From assembly GCA_022821585.1 (NCBI GenBank), contig JAJEDI010000022.1, positions 1 to 64,000 of the forward strand: a stretch of DNA of 64,000 bases, written 5' to 3'. Below, in pieces: positions 8,715-17,659 of the stretch. This DNA comes from Caldilineaceae bacterium. Lineage in GTDB: Bacteria > Chloroflexota > Anaerolineae > Caldilineales > Caldilineaceae. How positions within the stretch are numbered: the first letter of the stretch is position 1; each line of letters opens with the position of its first letter. The notes under the pieces are model-generated. The model was not told the DNA's origin. It made no database searches and saw only the letters and a list, made by a program, of their open reading frames with translations. The translations under genes and the position numbers were made by a program.

Positions 8715-9194
8715 GAATGCTCCAATCGCAATTACGATAGGGTCCGAAGCCCGGGTCAAAGCTGGTACGTTCCGGCCCATCGGTGAAAGTCCGTTGCCGG
8801 CGGATCAAACTGCCTCTGCCAATGCAGCGATTCAGCCAGCTCGATCTGGGGGACTTACTAACCAGAAGCCTGATGGCATTTCAGCAACGAAGCCATGTAG
8901 ACTTCACGCTTTTGGCTACTTGTTTCCCTATTCCAGTTTCTCTGGTATTATAGTCCGCGAAATGTAGATTTTCAACCTTCGCGCCCCGAAAGGGCCGCGT
9001 CATTGCTGACGCGCCGGACAGGCCGAACTGCAAGCGTTCAAAGCGCCGCCTCTGGGTCGCGATGCCGCAATTGAACACTCTAGCCTCGATCCAAGTCACC
9101 CATAGCCAGGCTGAGAAAACCGAAGCTGCACCACCGTCGGTGCACAATGTCGGCAATGTTCGGATTGAAACGCGCGTAAGTCTGCCACAAAACT
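8715..9194. promoter_or_regulatory. Divergent intergenic region between FHA regulator and Ser/Thr kinase
   Basis: This 480 base gap must hold promoters for both directions. A TATTAT box at about 8946-8951 on the plus strand is a possible -10 element; a TTGTTT lies 20 bases upstream, which is too far for a canonical pair. No clear operator repeat was found. No gene is supported in it, though the regulator could be extended to 8780. Confidence 0.35.
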
Positions 9195-11252
9195 ATGGTA
9201 TCGGAGCAGAAAGAACCTGTCGGCGCCGCCGTTAGGTCAGAGTCGCAGGAAGAAAATGTAAGGGGCGAGATCCACACCGGAATGCCTGCTGACCCAGGCC
9301 CGGATGTCTCCCACGCATCGGGCGGTGCCATGACCGGTCGCCAGATCGGCAGATACCTGATTGGCGAGCGGCTGGGGAGTGGTGGCGCGGCAAGCGTCTA
9401 CCGCGGCTACGACCAAATCCAGGAGCGCACCGTCGCCCTCAAAGTCCTGTCACATGGCGCCGATGACGCAGTACGTAGCCGCTTCCAGCATGAGGCCCGC
9501 ACCGTCGCCAGTTTGAGGCACCCGCACATCGTTAAGACCCTGCAAGTGGGCGATTCTTCGGGCGATGGCACCCCCTATATCGCCATGGAGTTGGTTGAAG
9601 GCGATAGTCTGGATCAGCTTCTCAAGCGTCGCGGACGGCTGAGCGTGGCCGAATGCTGCAACCTCTTGGCCCCTATCGCCCGTGCCCTCGACTACGCCCA
9701 CCAGCAGGAAATCATCCACCGCGACGTAAAGCCCAGTAACATCCTCCTGCGCCCCGTTGACCCTGGCGCATTCGGTAGCGAACCCCCGGATGCTCTTTCC
9801 GCCTTAGCTGTCCACGAAGCCGAAAAAATCCTGATCGGTACGCCGCCAAGTGGAGAGTTTCCGCTCGGTCAATCAGCCGTGGAGTTGCCGGTTGCGCCGC
9901 TTCTGTCCGACTTTGGAATCGCCCGTGCCCTCGATATGCCGGAGTTGACCAACGAAGGACGCACAATCGGCACACCTGCCTACATGGCTCCGGAACAGTG
10001 TGCCGGCAGCCGCGAAGTGACCGGACGCGCCGATATCTATGCATTGGGCGCAGTCCTGTACCGTTGCTTGGTCGGTCGCCCGCCCTTCACCGGCTCCACG
10101 ACACAGATCCTGCATGCCCACGTTTACGCGTCGCTTTCCCTGCCCGACGATCTGCTCGCCTCGCTCCCACCAGGACTAGTCGAGGTGCTCCGTCGCAGCC
10201 TCGCCAAAAATCCGCATGACCGCTACGCCGTCGCCCGTGAAATGGCTGACGATTTGACGGCGACTGCAGGCCTCCTTGCCTCCCTGGAAAGCTCGCTTGC
10301 CGAGCAGACATCTACACTCACGCTTGTCTCACTGCCGTCGGTCGGACCGCCTCCGACTCCCTCGAATACAACGGACACAGTTATCGTTGCCGGCGCCGAG
10401 AGCCTGTTCGATGGAGCGCTGCCGGAGTACATCATCCCGCAAAGGCCCAACGAACAGGACGACCGAGCGCCCTTGTCTGCCGTTTCCAAATTCGCGCCAA
10501 AGCAGCTGATCGCTGCAATCCTGGGTGTCGTCATCATTCTAGGTTTGCTGGCAGCAGGTAATTTCGCAAGAGACGCGTTTCTGGGAGGAGCCTCGCCGGA
10601 TGCTGCACAGAATCAAATCAATTCTGACGCGCCTGCCCCCGCTGCGCCTGCCGCCGGATCGCGGCCCAATGCAGCGCAAGACGTAGAGGCGGAGGCGACA
10701 GCAGACAGTCCTGCTTCCTCATTCACCGATACTGATTCGCAGGGAGCCTCCGCCCCGGACGCCGTGCCGATAAAGGATGCCGCCGGCGCCTGCCAGTATC
10801 AGACAGCAGCTGAATTCGAAAACTATCTCGGCGAAAACGAGTCGATCGCCCAGGAGCTTGGTTGCCCGAGAGGCGTGCCGGTCCTCTTGGCGTTCGAAAC
10901 GCAGTTCTTCCAGACCGGAATGGCCCTTGGCCGCTTGGACAAGCCCATCGTCTATCTACGTTACTTCAGCAACGATGAATGGGAACAGCGAGAACATGCC
11001 TGGCGCGAGGGGATGCAGGAAGTAGTCGATTCCCCTGATCTTCTGTCGCCGGCGGAAGACCTCTATCAGCCCGTACGCGGTATTGGGCAAATCTGGGCCG
11101 AAAGCCTGTTTGTGCGACAGGCGTTGGGCTGGGCTTCCGGCCAGCCGGTGGAGGCTAACGGTATTCTACAATCGTTTGAAGGGGGGTTGCTGATATACAA
11201 TAGTGATTTACAAGATACAATCAGTTTCCTGAAGTCGCAGTTGCGGCTCTAA
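9195..11252 (+). CDS. PknB-type membrane Ser/Thr protein kinase with unknown extracytoplasmic domain
   Basis: 685 aa Hanks-type kinase. The kinase domain spans residues ~54-350: glycine loop GSGGAASV (61-68), the ATP-binding Lys in ALKVL (Lys83), HRDVKPSN with catalytic Asp177, DFG near 239, and GTPAYMAPEQ. The distance from HRD to DFG is ~62 residues, about 44 more than usual, because of an acidic and proline-containing insert of unknown role. One membrane segment lies at ~438-457 (ILGVVIILGLLAAGNF). Outside it are an Ala/Pro/Ser-rich linker and a C-terminal domain (~533-685) with two Cys (AGACQYQ, ELGCPRG); no PASTA repeats are present. The ATG at 9195 has a poor ribosome-binding site, and internal Met30 or Met46 remain possible. 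It sits divergent to an FHA regulator and 22 bases before a lipoprotein gene. Confidence 0.93.
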   Translation: MVSEQKEPVGAAVRSESQEENVRGEIHTGMPADPGPDVSHASGGAMTGRQIGRYLIGERLGSGGAASVYRGYDQIQERTVALKVLSHGADDAVRSRFQHEARTVASLRHPHIVKTLQVGDSSGDGTPYIAMELVEGDSLDQLLKRRGRLSVAECCNLLAPIARALDYAHQQEIIHRDVKPSNILLRPVDPGAFGSEPPDALSALAVHEAEKILIGTPPSGEFPLGQSAVELPVAPLLSDFGIARALDMPELTNEGRTIGTPAYMAPEQCAGSREVTGRADIYALGAVLYRCLVGRPPFTGSTTQILHAHVYASLSLPDDLLASLPPGLVEVLRRSLAKNPHDRYAVAREMADDLTATAGLLASLESSLAEQTSTLTLVSLPSVGPPPTPSNTTDTVIVAGAESLFDGALPEYIIPQRPNEQDDRAPLSAVSKFAPKQLIAAILGVVIILGLLAAGNFARDAFLGGASPDAAQNQINSDAPAPAAPAAGSRPNAAQDVEAEATADSPASSFTDTDSQGASAPDAVPIKDAAGACQYQTAAEFENYLGENESIAQELGCPRGVPVLLAFETQFFQTGMALGRLDKPIVYLRYFSNDEWEQREHAWREGMQEVVDSPDLLSPAEDLYQPVRGIGQIWAESLFVRQALGWASGQPVEANGILQSFEGGLLIYNSDLQDTISFLKSQLRL

Positions 11253-11274
11253 CTATCCACAATGGAGGACTAAG

Positions 11275-12165
11275 ATGCAGAACTCTACAGTTGAACGAGC
11301 CAGGTGGTTGAGCCGATTCTCTACGGCGAAATCATCCTACATGGTCGTTCTGATCGTACTGGTGGCAGCCTTGGCGCTGGCCGGCTGTAACAGAAGGCAG
11401 CAGGCCGCGCCAACCGATACGCCTGTCCCGCCAACCGATACCCCAGTGCCGCCTACGGATACCCCGGTGCCTCCGACTGATACGCCCACGCCGGTACCTC
11501 CGACCGACACGCCTGAGCCGGAGCCGACCGACACACCCGAGCCCGAACCAACTGACACGCCCGCGCCAACCGCTACGCCGGCCCCCGTGCCCAAAGTAAG
11601 CATTCCCAGCGGCTGGGCAACAGTTAAGAACGATCGCCTCGGCTACTCCTTTGCCGTCCCGCGCGGTTGGTCCGTCTTTGACCTTCAGAGCGGCCAGCTG
11701 AGCCAGATCATGCGCTTCGTCAGCCCCGACGCGGCCAAACAGGTGGATGACGCCCTCACAGGCCCCGGCGGCGAGAACGCAGGCCACCTCGCAGTACAAC
11801 TGGCCATCTTCTCCAGGCCGCCCATCGCTGCCATGGCCGGCGTCGGCATCTTCCCCGGCCTCGACGACGACATCTCGTCCGAAAGATTGGTGGAATGGCT
11901 GGAGAAGCAGCTGGAAGGTCTGCCCTTGCCAATTCCCGTGGAAGTGAAGAGCCTTGAGGCCGGCACGACCAACAACCTGCCCTCGATTAGTGGCGTTGCC
12001 ACCGCCGACCTGGCCAGTCAGGGTCTGTTCGATGCCCACATTTCGATTACTGCTTTGCGCGCAAACGATACAGCCTACATCCTGGTTGTAGCCGTACCCC
12101 AAAACCAGGTGCAGAACCGGGCCAACGAGATCAAGGCAATTGTCGGTACCTTCCGACCCGAATAG
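11275..12165 (+). CDS. Lipoprotein with PTDTP-repeat linker and PsbP/LpqN-like C-terminal domain
   Basis: 296 aa predicted lipoprotein. Residues 23-37 are hydrophobic and end in the lipobox LALAGC, so Cys38 would be lipidated. Residues 46-104 form a proline-rich linker with seven PTDTP units and a final PTATP, a spacer that probably holds the folded part away from the membrane. The C-terminal ~190 residues contain SGWATVKNDRLGYSFAVPRGWSVF, a pattern seen at the start of PsbP-like / serine-protease-associated beta domains, with no catalytic residues that I can identify. GGAGG sits 6 bases before the ATG, so the start is secure. Co-directional with the kinase gene 22 bases upstream, it is probably co-transcribed and may be its sensor partner or output. 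Confidence 0.85.
   Translation: MQNSTVERARWLSRFSTAKSSYMVVLIVLVAALALAGCNRRQQAAPTDTPVPPTDTPVPPTDTPVPPTDTPTPVPPTDTPEPEPTDTPEPEPTDTPAPTATPAPVPKVSIPSGWATVKNDRLGYSFAVPRGWSVFDLQSGQLSQIMRFVSPDAAKQVDDALTGPGGENAGHLAVQLAIFSRPPIAAMAGVGIFPGLDDDISSERLVEWLEKQLEGLPLPIPVEVKSLEAGTTNNLPSISGVATADLASQGLFDAHISITALRANDTAYILVVAVPQNQVQNRANEIKAIVGTFRPE
11410..11586 (+). repeat. 21-base coding minisatellite (VPPTDTP units)
   Basis: The linker of the lipoprotein is encoded by degenerate 21-24 base tandem units of the type CCN ACN GAY ACN CCN. Seven PTDTP units are present. Synonymous codon differences between units show they are not recent copies, though length change by slippage remains possible. Confidence 0.75.
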
Positions 12166-12318
12166 TCTATACTGAGTGACTCGGAATCGAGGAGAGAGAA
12201 GCCAGGGGATTTGGCTGCATTCTGCACCGGTCCCCAGCTTTTCTCTTCTCGTTTTCATCCATCCTTAAGCGGAAGGCTGATTCACCAGGCTCTGCCCGGA
12301 TGTGAAGTGGTGAACCCT

Positions 12319-14226
12319 ATGCGCGAAGCGGCGCCGGACCTCAGCTACATCGTCGGATTAATGTCGAGCGACTTCAGCACAGAAGTGGTTCGACGCGCTC
12401 TGGCGCGGAGGAAGCAAGCGCGTGGAAATCTGAGGAAATCGTTCCGAGCGGCTCTGCGCAAGAATGTGGAAATCGACGGATTCATAAACCCCCATAAGGC
12501 GGACAACCAGCTTCTCCTTCCTGAAATACTTCGTCATCTGCCCTACTCAGCTGAGCTCGTTGGCCCCGTATTGCAAATATGGATAGCCTCCCATACCGAG
12601 CTCTATGAAGAGGTTTTCGGACACCTGTCCGAACTGAAAATACCAACCCCTGGTCTGGACTTTTCCGCTAATCGCTTCGCCGGCAGTTGGAGCTTCGAAT
12701 CCTGGCAGCACGAAAAGGACAATATCGTTGCTCTGCACGGTCACTTCAGTGAAGACGATGTCGCCCTCATGTTGTGTTGTGTGTCAGGGAACATGCCAGT
12801 CTCTCATGAAAGCGAGGAAGTCGATCAAGCAGAGTCCCGCAGGGACGCGTACTTCCCCAAGTGGCTTGAAGAACTGCGCGAGCTGCCGGCAGACGCATCC
12901 CAATGGCAACAAGCGAACGAATTCCTGGCATCCGCCGCCGAAATCATTGAACATAAAACGAACGTACGCAGTTATTCACTGAAATTCAATCAAATTCTGG
13001 CTGAGATGAAGCAAGAGGTCGGACGTGAACTGGCCTTCTTTCAAATCGACCCGGAATCCTGGACAGTTGAGAATCTGCCCAACCGACAGGCAGGCAACTG
13101 CCTGGCAACTCCTGAGGAAATGGCGGAGCTACTACGCCAGACCGAGTCACTGAAGGTCTTGCTGACCGACTACAAGTCGCTTCACGACATTGCTCCGACT
13201 ATCAATGAGGAAGTAGCCCTTTGGCCACAGCGTGCAGAACTTCAGCAGCAGATTCTCCGCTGCCTCAGTCGAATCTATCTACTGTTTTCCAACTCTGGCA
13301 AAGATGACGATGAAATGGTAGCGATGGGCAATGGGCACGGCTCCCTTGACCCCGATTCGGCGGTTCCAGCCTACAAAGCGCAGGACGGGCATGCTCAGAT
13401 CGATAGGTCGCAGTCCCACGACCAGTCTTCTTCAGCCGAGGTGCCGGTCAGACCACCTGATTCGACTGACACCCCCGCCGCTGAAGTTTCGCTCTCGGAC
13501 ACATCAGACTTGGAAGACGATGAACCGGATTCCGCACATACAACCATTCATGTTCAAAGCGATGAAACTGTTCTTCAACCCGGTGCAGAAGCACACTATC
13601 ATTCGGATTCTGGAAACGCCTCTCTGAAGGCAGAGATTAGTTTACTGAGACAAGATCTTCACGAGATTCGCGGCGAACTAAAGACGTCGCAGGATGTCGT
13701 CAGGCTCTGGCGGATCGCTTACGAAAATGCCAGCAAGCGGATGGGGCAATCCGCGAAACCGCCGAGTAAAGACGAATTCCTGCCGGTAGAAGACGTGAGA
13801 ACAGCAGTGGCGCTTGCTAAAGAAAAATACGCTGGCGAGCTGATTTTTCAACCCAACTCGAAATCTGAAATCGAAGACAATCCATATGAGAAGCCCACGA
13901 ACGTGCTAGCCGCGCTCGAATGGCTTGCAACGACCTTCTACCGTTCCAAAATGGGGGAAGTGAGAGTAACCGACCTGAATAAGTCTATAAAGAAGGTCTG
14001 TGGCTGGAGCTATACGGGACGTCAAAACAGGAACACGATGAGGAAGTACGAGCCCTGGTATACGACCAGTTTTGAGGGCAAGACATACTGGCTGAAAAGG
14101 CACGTAGGCACCGGCAGCAACAAGGACTCTCGCTATACGATTCGCATTGCATTCGAGTGGGACAAAGCTCGCCAAGTTGTCGTCATCGGCTATATTGGTC
14201 AGCATCAACAGACTGACGCAACCTGA
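12319..14226 (+). CDS. Uncharacterised protein with coiled coil and C-terminal beta-rich domain
   Basis: Not recognised. The open frame runs from a TTG at 12211 (671 aa); the ATG at 12319 gives 635 aa and is preferred because the first 36 residues look unstructured. No ribosome-binding site decides between them. From the ATG: residues ~1-280 are mostly helical and charged with no membrane segment; ~355-440 is acidic and Ser/Thr/Pro-rich; ~435-475 contains a coiled coil (LKAEISLLRQDLHEIRGEL); and ~490-635 is a compact domain ending in IRIAFEWD and VVVIGYIGQHQQT. That last part resembles C-terminal domains I associate with hypothetical proteins of mobile or defence gene sets, but I cannot name a family. 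Base composition is poorer in GC than in neighbouring genes, with many AAA, GAA and AAT codons, which suggests acquisition by transfer. Confidence 0.7.
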   Translation: MREAAPDLSYIVGLMSSDFSTEVVRRALARRKQARGNLRKSFRAALRKNVEIDGFINPHKADNQLLLPEILRHLPYSAELVGPVLQIWIASHTELYEEVFGHLSELKIPTPGLDFSANRFAGSWSFESWQHEKDNIVALHGHFSEDDVALMLCCVSGNMPVSHESEEVDQAESRRDAYFPKWLEELRELPADASQWQQANEFLASAAEIIEHKTNVRSYSLKFNQILAEMKQEVGRELAFFQIDPESWTVENLPNRQAGNCLATPEEMAELLRQTESLKVLLTDYKSLHDIAPTINEEVALWPQRAELQQQILRCLSRIYLLFSNSGKDDDEMVAMGNGHGSLDPDSAVPAYKAQDGHAQIDRSQSHDQSSSAEVPVRPPDSTDTPAAEVSLSDTSDLEDDEPDSAHTTIHVQSDETVLQPGAEAHYHSDSGNASLKAEISLLRQDLHEIRGELKTSQDVVRLWRIAYENASKRMGQSAKPPSKDEFLPVEDVRTAVALAKEKYAGELIFQPNSKSEIEDNPYEKPTNVLAALEWLATTFYRSKMGEVRVTDLNKSIKKVCGWSYTGRQNRNTMRKYEPWYTTSFEGKTYWLKRHVGTGSNKDSRYTIRIAFEWDKARQVVVIGYIGQHQQTDAT

Positions 14227-14298
14227 GAATGGCATGGTAGAAACAATACCCCGCCTTTGCAGGGCCGCGCTTCATAGGCAAGACGAAAGGTAACTGTT

Positions 14299-15381
14299 TT
14301 GACTGCACAAACAATCGATCTGCGCTCCGATACCGTAACCCTCCCCACCGACGAAATGCGCAAGGCAATGGCCTCCGCGCCCGTCGGCGATGACGTCTAC
14401 GGCGAAGACCCGACCGTAAATCGCCTCGAGGCCATGACCGCAGACCTTCTGGGCAAAGAGGCAGCACTATTTGTGTCCAGCGGCACGATGGGCAATCTCG
14501 CCTCCGTACTCAGCCACTGCGGTCGCGGAGACGAAATGATCCTGGGAGATCATTCCCACATCTTTACTGCCGAACAGGGCGGCACTGCCGCGCTCGGAGG
14601 CGTATTCCCTCGCCCCTTACCTACCTCCACAGATGGGACCTTGGACCTGGACCTGGTGGTGGAATCCATCCGCCCCGACAACGAGCACTACCCTCGTACC
14701 AGGCTGCTGGCCATCGAAAACACGCACAACCGCAGCGGCGGCCGCTGCCTGCCTGTGGAATACATGGACGCTGCCGGCAACACGGCCCACAATCACGGTC
14801 TAAAATTGCATGTGGACGGCGCGCGGCTATGGAACGCCGCCGTCGCCCTCAACGTTGCCCCCGCCCGCCTCGTGCAGGAAGCGGACAGCGTAAGCGTCTG
14901 TTTGAGCAAAGGACTCGGCGCGCCGGTCGGTTCCGTCATCGTCGGCGAAGCCGATTTTATCGGGCGCGCCCGCCGAATGCGCAAGGTCCTCGGCGGCGGC
15001 ACCCGCCAGGCCGGTATCATCGCTGCCGCCGGCATCGTCGCCATTACCGACATGATCGAAAGATTGGCCGACGACCACGCCAACGCCCGCAAACTGGCCG
15101 ATGGCCTCTCCAAATTGGACGGGATCATCATCGACCCGGAGACGGTGGAGACCGACATCGTCTACTTCGAGTTGCGCCGCGACGACATCACCCCGGCTCA
15201 ACTCTCCGCCGGGCTCAGAGAGTTGAATGTCCTCCTCAATCCTACCGGGGGTAATCTGCTGAGGGCGGTCACAAACTTGGCAGTTACCTCTGCAGATATA
15301 GACCGTACCCTTGTCGCCTTCGCCCGCGTCCTTGAGTCGAACTGCGGGGCCAGCGGCGATGACGTGCTCGTTTACGGATAG
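14299..15381 (+). CDS. ltaE: Low-specificity L-threonine aldolase
   Basis: PLP-dependent aldolase that splits L-threonine and L-allo-threonine into glycine and acetaldehyde in the cytoplasm. The 360 aa length is typical. Motifs: DLRSDTVTLPTDEMR at the N-terminus, GDDVYGEDPTVNRLE near residue 30, ALFVSSGTMGN near 55, IENTHNRSGG near 138, LHVDGARLWNAA near 170, and the Schiff-base Lys in CLSKGLGAPVGS near residue 204. It starts at TTG; GAAAGG lies 9 bases upstream, and the conserved N-terminus begins immediately, so the start is secure. It is followed after 12 bases by the DUF697 gene, so the two are probably co-transcribed. Confidence 0.93.
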   Translation: MTAQTIDLRSDTVTLPTDEMRKAMASAPVGDDVYGEDPTVNRLEAMTADLLGKEAALFVSSGTMGNLASVLSHCGRGDEMILGDHSHIFTAEQGGTAALGGVFPRPLPTSTDGTLDLDLVVESIRPDNEHYPRTRLLAIENTHNRSGGRCLPVEYMDAAGNTAHNHGLKLHVDGARLWNAAVALNVAPARLVQEADSVSVCLSKGLGAPVGSVIVGEADFIGRARRMRKVLGGGTRQAGIIAAAGIVAITDMIERLADDHANARKLADGLSKLDGIIIDPETVETDIVYFELRRDDITPAQLSAGLRELNVLLNPTGGNLLRAVTNLAVTSADIDRTLVAFARVLESNCGASGDDVLVYG

Positions 15382-15393
15382 GCGAAGCGCACA

Positions 15394-16530
15394 ATGCGTG
15401 CACTGCCGTTGCGGTCCATCTGGCAAATCGTCAGCGAAATCAATCTTGCTGAAATCCAACGCGAGATCGACGCACCCGTCCATCTTCTGATTGCGGCCGA
15501 CCAGGAAACTGACGCCGAGCAAGCCGCCCTCCACCTCAGTTCCCCTGGTGCAGATTTCGTTCACCCCTGGATCACTGTCACCGACAGCAGCGGCTCTGGC
15601 CTGCTCTCACTCAGCACTGAGCTTGCTCCTCGCTCCCCTGCAACCCCGTCCTCCTCACCGCAGCCGTCGCGCTCAACCCCGGACTGTGCCCTGCTCATAT
15701 CGACCCGGCTCGAGCTCAGTTCGGACCTGCGCTCTCTCCAGCAAGCGCTGAACACACAATCTATCCCCTCCCTGATTGTCGTCGTCGGGCCCGAAGCCAA
15801 ACGTCCCGATAGCGCCATCGCCCGCCGGGGCGAACACGTGCGCATCGCGATTCCGGCCTGGTCGGAACGAGCAGTCGCCATCGTGGCGGGCACGCTCATA
15901 CAAATCGTTCCCCCCGCGCTCCGCCTGCCTCTTGCCCGTCGCCTGCCGCCGCTCCGCCCGGCTGCCCTCAACATGTTGATCCAGGAAACATCCCAGGTCA
16001 ACGCCAGCTACTCCTTCACCACCGGCCTCGGCGAAACTGTTCCCGGTCTGAACTTCGTCCTCGGCGCCGGAGACGCTATCGTCCTCACCAAGAATCAGTT
16101 GATGATGGCATACAAGATCGCACTGGTCTCCGGAAAATCCGGCTCACCGCAACAACTGCTTGGCGAAATCGTCGGCGTGCTCGGCGGCGGCTTTCTCTTC
16201 CGCCAGCTCGCCCGCCAGATGAGCGGTCTGATTCCGGTCTGGGGCATCGTGCCCAAGGTCGCCGTCTCCTACGCTGGCACCTGGGCCATCGGAAGGGCCG
16301 TCACCGTGTGGGCGACCGAAGGACAGAAAATCACGCCGGAGCTCATGTCCGGCCACTACCGCGAGGCCTTGGAACAAGGACGCCAGACCGCCCAGCGCAT
16401 TGTCGACAATGCCCGCCGGCCGCGCTCTTCCGCCGCCAAAAAGTTGCCCGCCAAAACCCAGGCCGTCTCCTCTCGGCTCCTGCGGCGCGTGGGCAAAAGT
16501 ATACCTCGCTTGCCCTCCCGCAAAGGTTGA
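15394..16530 (+). CDS. DUF697 (YcjF-like) membrane-associated protein
   Basis: 378 aa protein of unknown function. The N-terminal ~190 residues resemble a degenerate nucleotide-binding-like fold (LLIAADQETD, then LIVVVGPEAK) without a P-loop. Residues ~195-335 form the DUF697 domain: ETVPGLNFVLGAGDAIVLTKNQ, GEIVGVLGGGFLFRQLARQ, and GLIPVWGIVPKVAVSYAGTWAIG, with two or three helical hydrophobic stretches that may insert into the membrane. The C-terminal tail is basic and low in complexity. DUF697 is often fused or adjacent to Era-like GTPases, but no GTPase is present nearby. It follows the threonine aldolase by 12 bases and precedes a tRNA. Confidence 0.8.
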   Translation: MRALPLRSIWQIVSEINLAEIQREIDAPVHLLIAADQETDAEQAALHLSSPGADFVHPWITVTDSSGSGLLSLSTELAPRSPATPSSSPQPSRSTPDCALLISTRLELSSDLRSLQQALNTQSIPSLIVVVGPEAKRPDSAIARRGEHVRIAIPAWSERAVAIVAGTLIQIVPPALRLPLARRLPPLRPAALNMLIQETSQVNASYSFTTGLGETVPGLNFVLGAGDAIVLTKNQLMMAYKIALVSGKSGSPQQLLGEIVGVLGGGFLFRQLARQMSGLIPVWGIVPKVAVSYAGTWAIGRAVTVWATEGQKITPELMSGHYREALEQGRQTAQRIVDNARRPRSSAAKKLPAKTQAVSSRLLRRVGKSIPRLPSRKG

Positions 16531-16647
16531 AGCGGCCTCCACCGCTTCCTTCCCCCAGCTCGGGATTCCATCACCTTTCAACCGGTTTCATTTGACAGCC
16601 GCAAGCGTCCGTGATATCATCCGCTTTACATGTCATGATTTCCTGAT

Positions 16648-16720
16648 GGGGGCGTGGTGTAGCGGTTAGCATGTCGGCCTGTCAAGCCGGAGGTCGCGGG
16701 TTCAAATCCCGTCGCTCCCG
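16648..16720 (+). tRNA. tRNA-Asp (GTC)
   Basis: A complete cloverleaf can be drawn. The 7 bp acceptor stem GGGGGCG pairs with CGCTCCC with one G-T pair. The anticodon stem TCGGC/GCCGG holds the loop CTGTCAA, with the anticodon GTC at 16681-16683. The T arm is GCGGG-TTCAAAT-CCCGT. The discriminator base is G, as expected for aspartate. CCA is not encoded (CCT follows). Confidence 0.97.
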
Positions 16721-16808
16721 CCTCGGCGGTAACGATGCCAGTCCATGGGGGAATCGGGGGAAGTGCGTATCTTGGCAGTGCCCTCCCTCCCACACAAAGA
16801 CATGAAAA

Positions 16809-16840
16809 AACAGGTCAACCCACGTATGGGTTGACCTGTT
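16809..16840 (+). terminator. Bidirectional intrinsic terminator between tRNA-Asp and fabI
   Basis: A perfect 14 bp stem (AACAGGTCAACCCA pairing with TGGGTTGACCTGTT) encloses a 4-base loop. It is preceded by AAAA and followed by TTTG, so T-rich tails lie on both strands. It sits between the convergent tRNA-Asp and fabI genes, 36 bases beyond the fabI stop. Confidence 0.88.
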
Positions 16841-16876
16841 TGCATTTCCCAATCCGAAGGCGCCTGCCTAACTCCG

Positions 16877-17659
16877 TCAGACAGTGTCCATCTCGGGAGC
16901 GCCCATTATATTGTAACCCCCGTCCACGTAGACGACTTCCCCTGTCACCTTCTGCGCCCAATCTCCCAGAAGGAACCGCGCCGCATTCCCCACGTCGGCC
17001 TGCGTCACATTCCCCATCGGCGCCACCGTGCCAACATAGCCTAAACTCTTCCGGAAACCGCTGACTCCCGCCGACGCCAGGGTCTTTATCGGACCGGCGC
17101 TGATAGCATTGACCCGCACCTGGTCCTTTCCCAGGTCCCAGGCAAGATAGCGGATCGTAGCCTCTAACGCGGCCTTCGCTACGCCCATAACATTGTAGTT
17201 CGGCGTCACCTTCTCTGCCCCGTAGTAGGTCATCGCCAGCATGCTTCCGCCCTCGGGCATCAAAGGCACCGCACGCCTGGCCAGCGCAACTAGGCTGTAG
17301 CAACTGACATCGAGTGCGACCCGGAATCCTTCGCGGCTTGTGTCCACAAATCGTCCGCCCAGGTCCTCACGCGGCGCATATGCAATCGAGTGGACCAGAA
17401 AATCGAGGCCTCCAAAGTGGTCCCCCACCTTGACAAAGAGCTCGTCTATCGCCGCGTCGTCCGCGACATCGCACTCCTCGATGAAACGGCTGCCCACCTC
17501 TTCTGCCAGGGGTGTGACCCGCTTCTCCAGAAAGGAGCCCGCGTAGCTGAAGCCAATCTCCGCGCCCTCCTCTGCCAGCGCCTGCGCTATCCCCCAGGCA
17601 ATTGAATTCTTGTTCGCAACGCCAAAAATAAGACCCCGCTTCCCATCAAAAGTCCCCAT
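16877..17659 (-). CDS. fabI: Enoyl-[acyl-carrier-protein] reductase (NADH) FabI
   Basis: Catalyses the last reduction of each fatty-acid elongation cycle (FAS II). The 260 aa protein has the FabI-type short-chain dehydrogenase features: the cofactor loop [15 protein letters not shown] near residue 11, SIAYAPRED near 91, and the catalytic Tyr155 with Lys162 in the Y-x6-K spacing (YNVMGVAK). [11 protein letters not shown] near residue 185 is the substrate-loop signature of the family. AAAGGAG lies 6 bases before the ATG, so the start is certain. It stands as a single transcription unit ending at the shared terminator with tRNA-Asp. Expected to be essential unless another enoyl reductase exists. 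Confidence 0.96.
   Translation of the reverse strand: MGTFDGKRGLIFGVANKNSIAWGIAQALAEEGAEIGFSYAGSFLEKRVTPLAEEVGSRFIEECDVADDAAIDELFVKVGDHFGGLDFLVHSIAYAPREDLGGRFVDTSREGFRVALDVSCYSLVALARRAVPLMPEGGSMLAMTYYGAEKVTPNYNVMGVAKAALEATIRYLAWDLGKDQVRVNAISAGPIKTLASAGVSGFRKSLGYVGTVAPMGNVTQADVGNAARFLLGDWAQKVTGEVVYVDGGYNIMGAPEMDTV

Noticed and set aside
11410-11586. CRISPR-like tandem repeat
   Set aside because: The repeats are in frame, code for a PTDTP linker and have no spacers. No cas gene or CRISPR array is present in the window.
14827-15564. Minus-strand frame of 245 aa over threonine aldolase
   Set aside because: Antisense shadow of a well-conserved gene, with no ribosome-binding site or domain.
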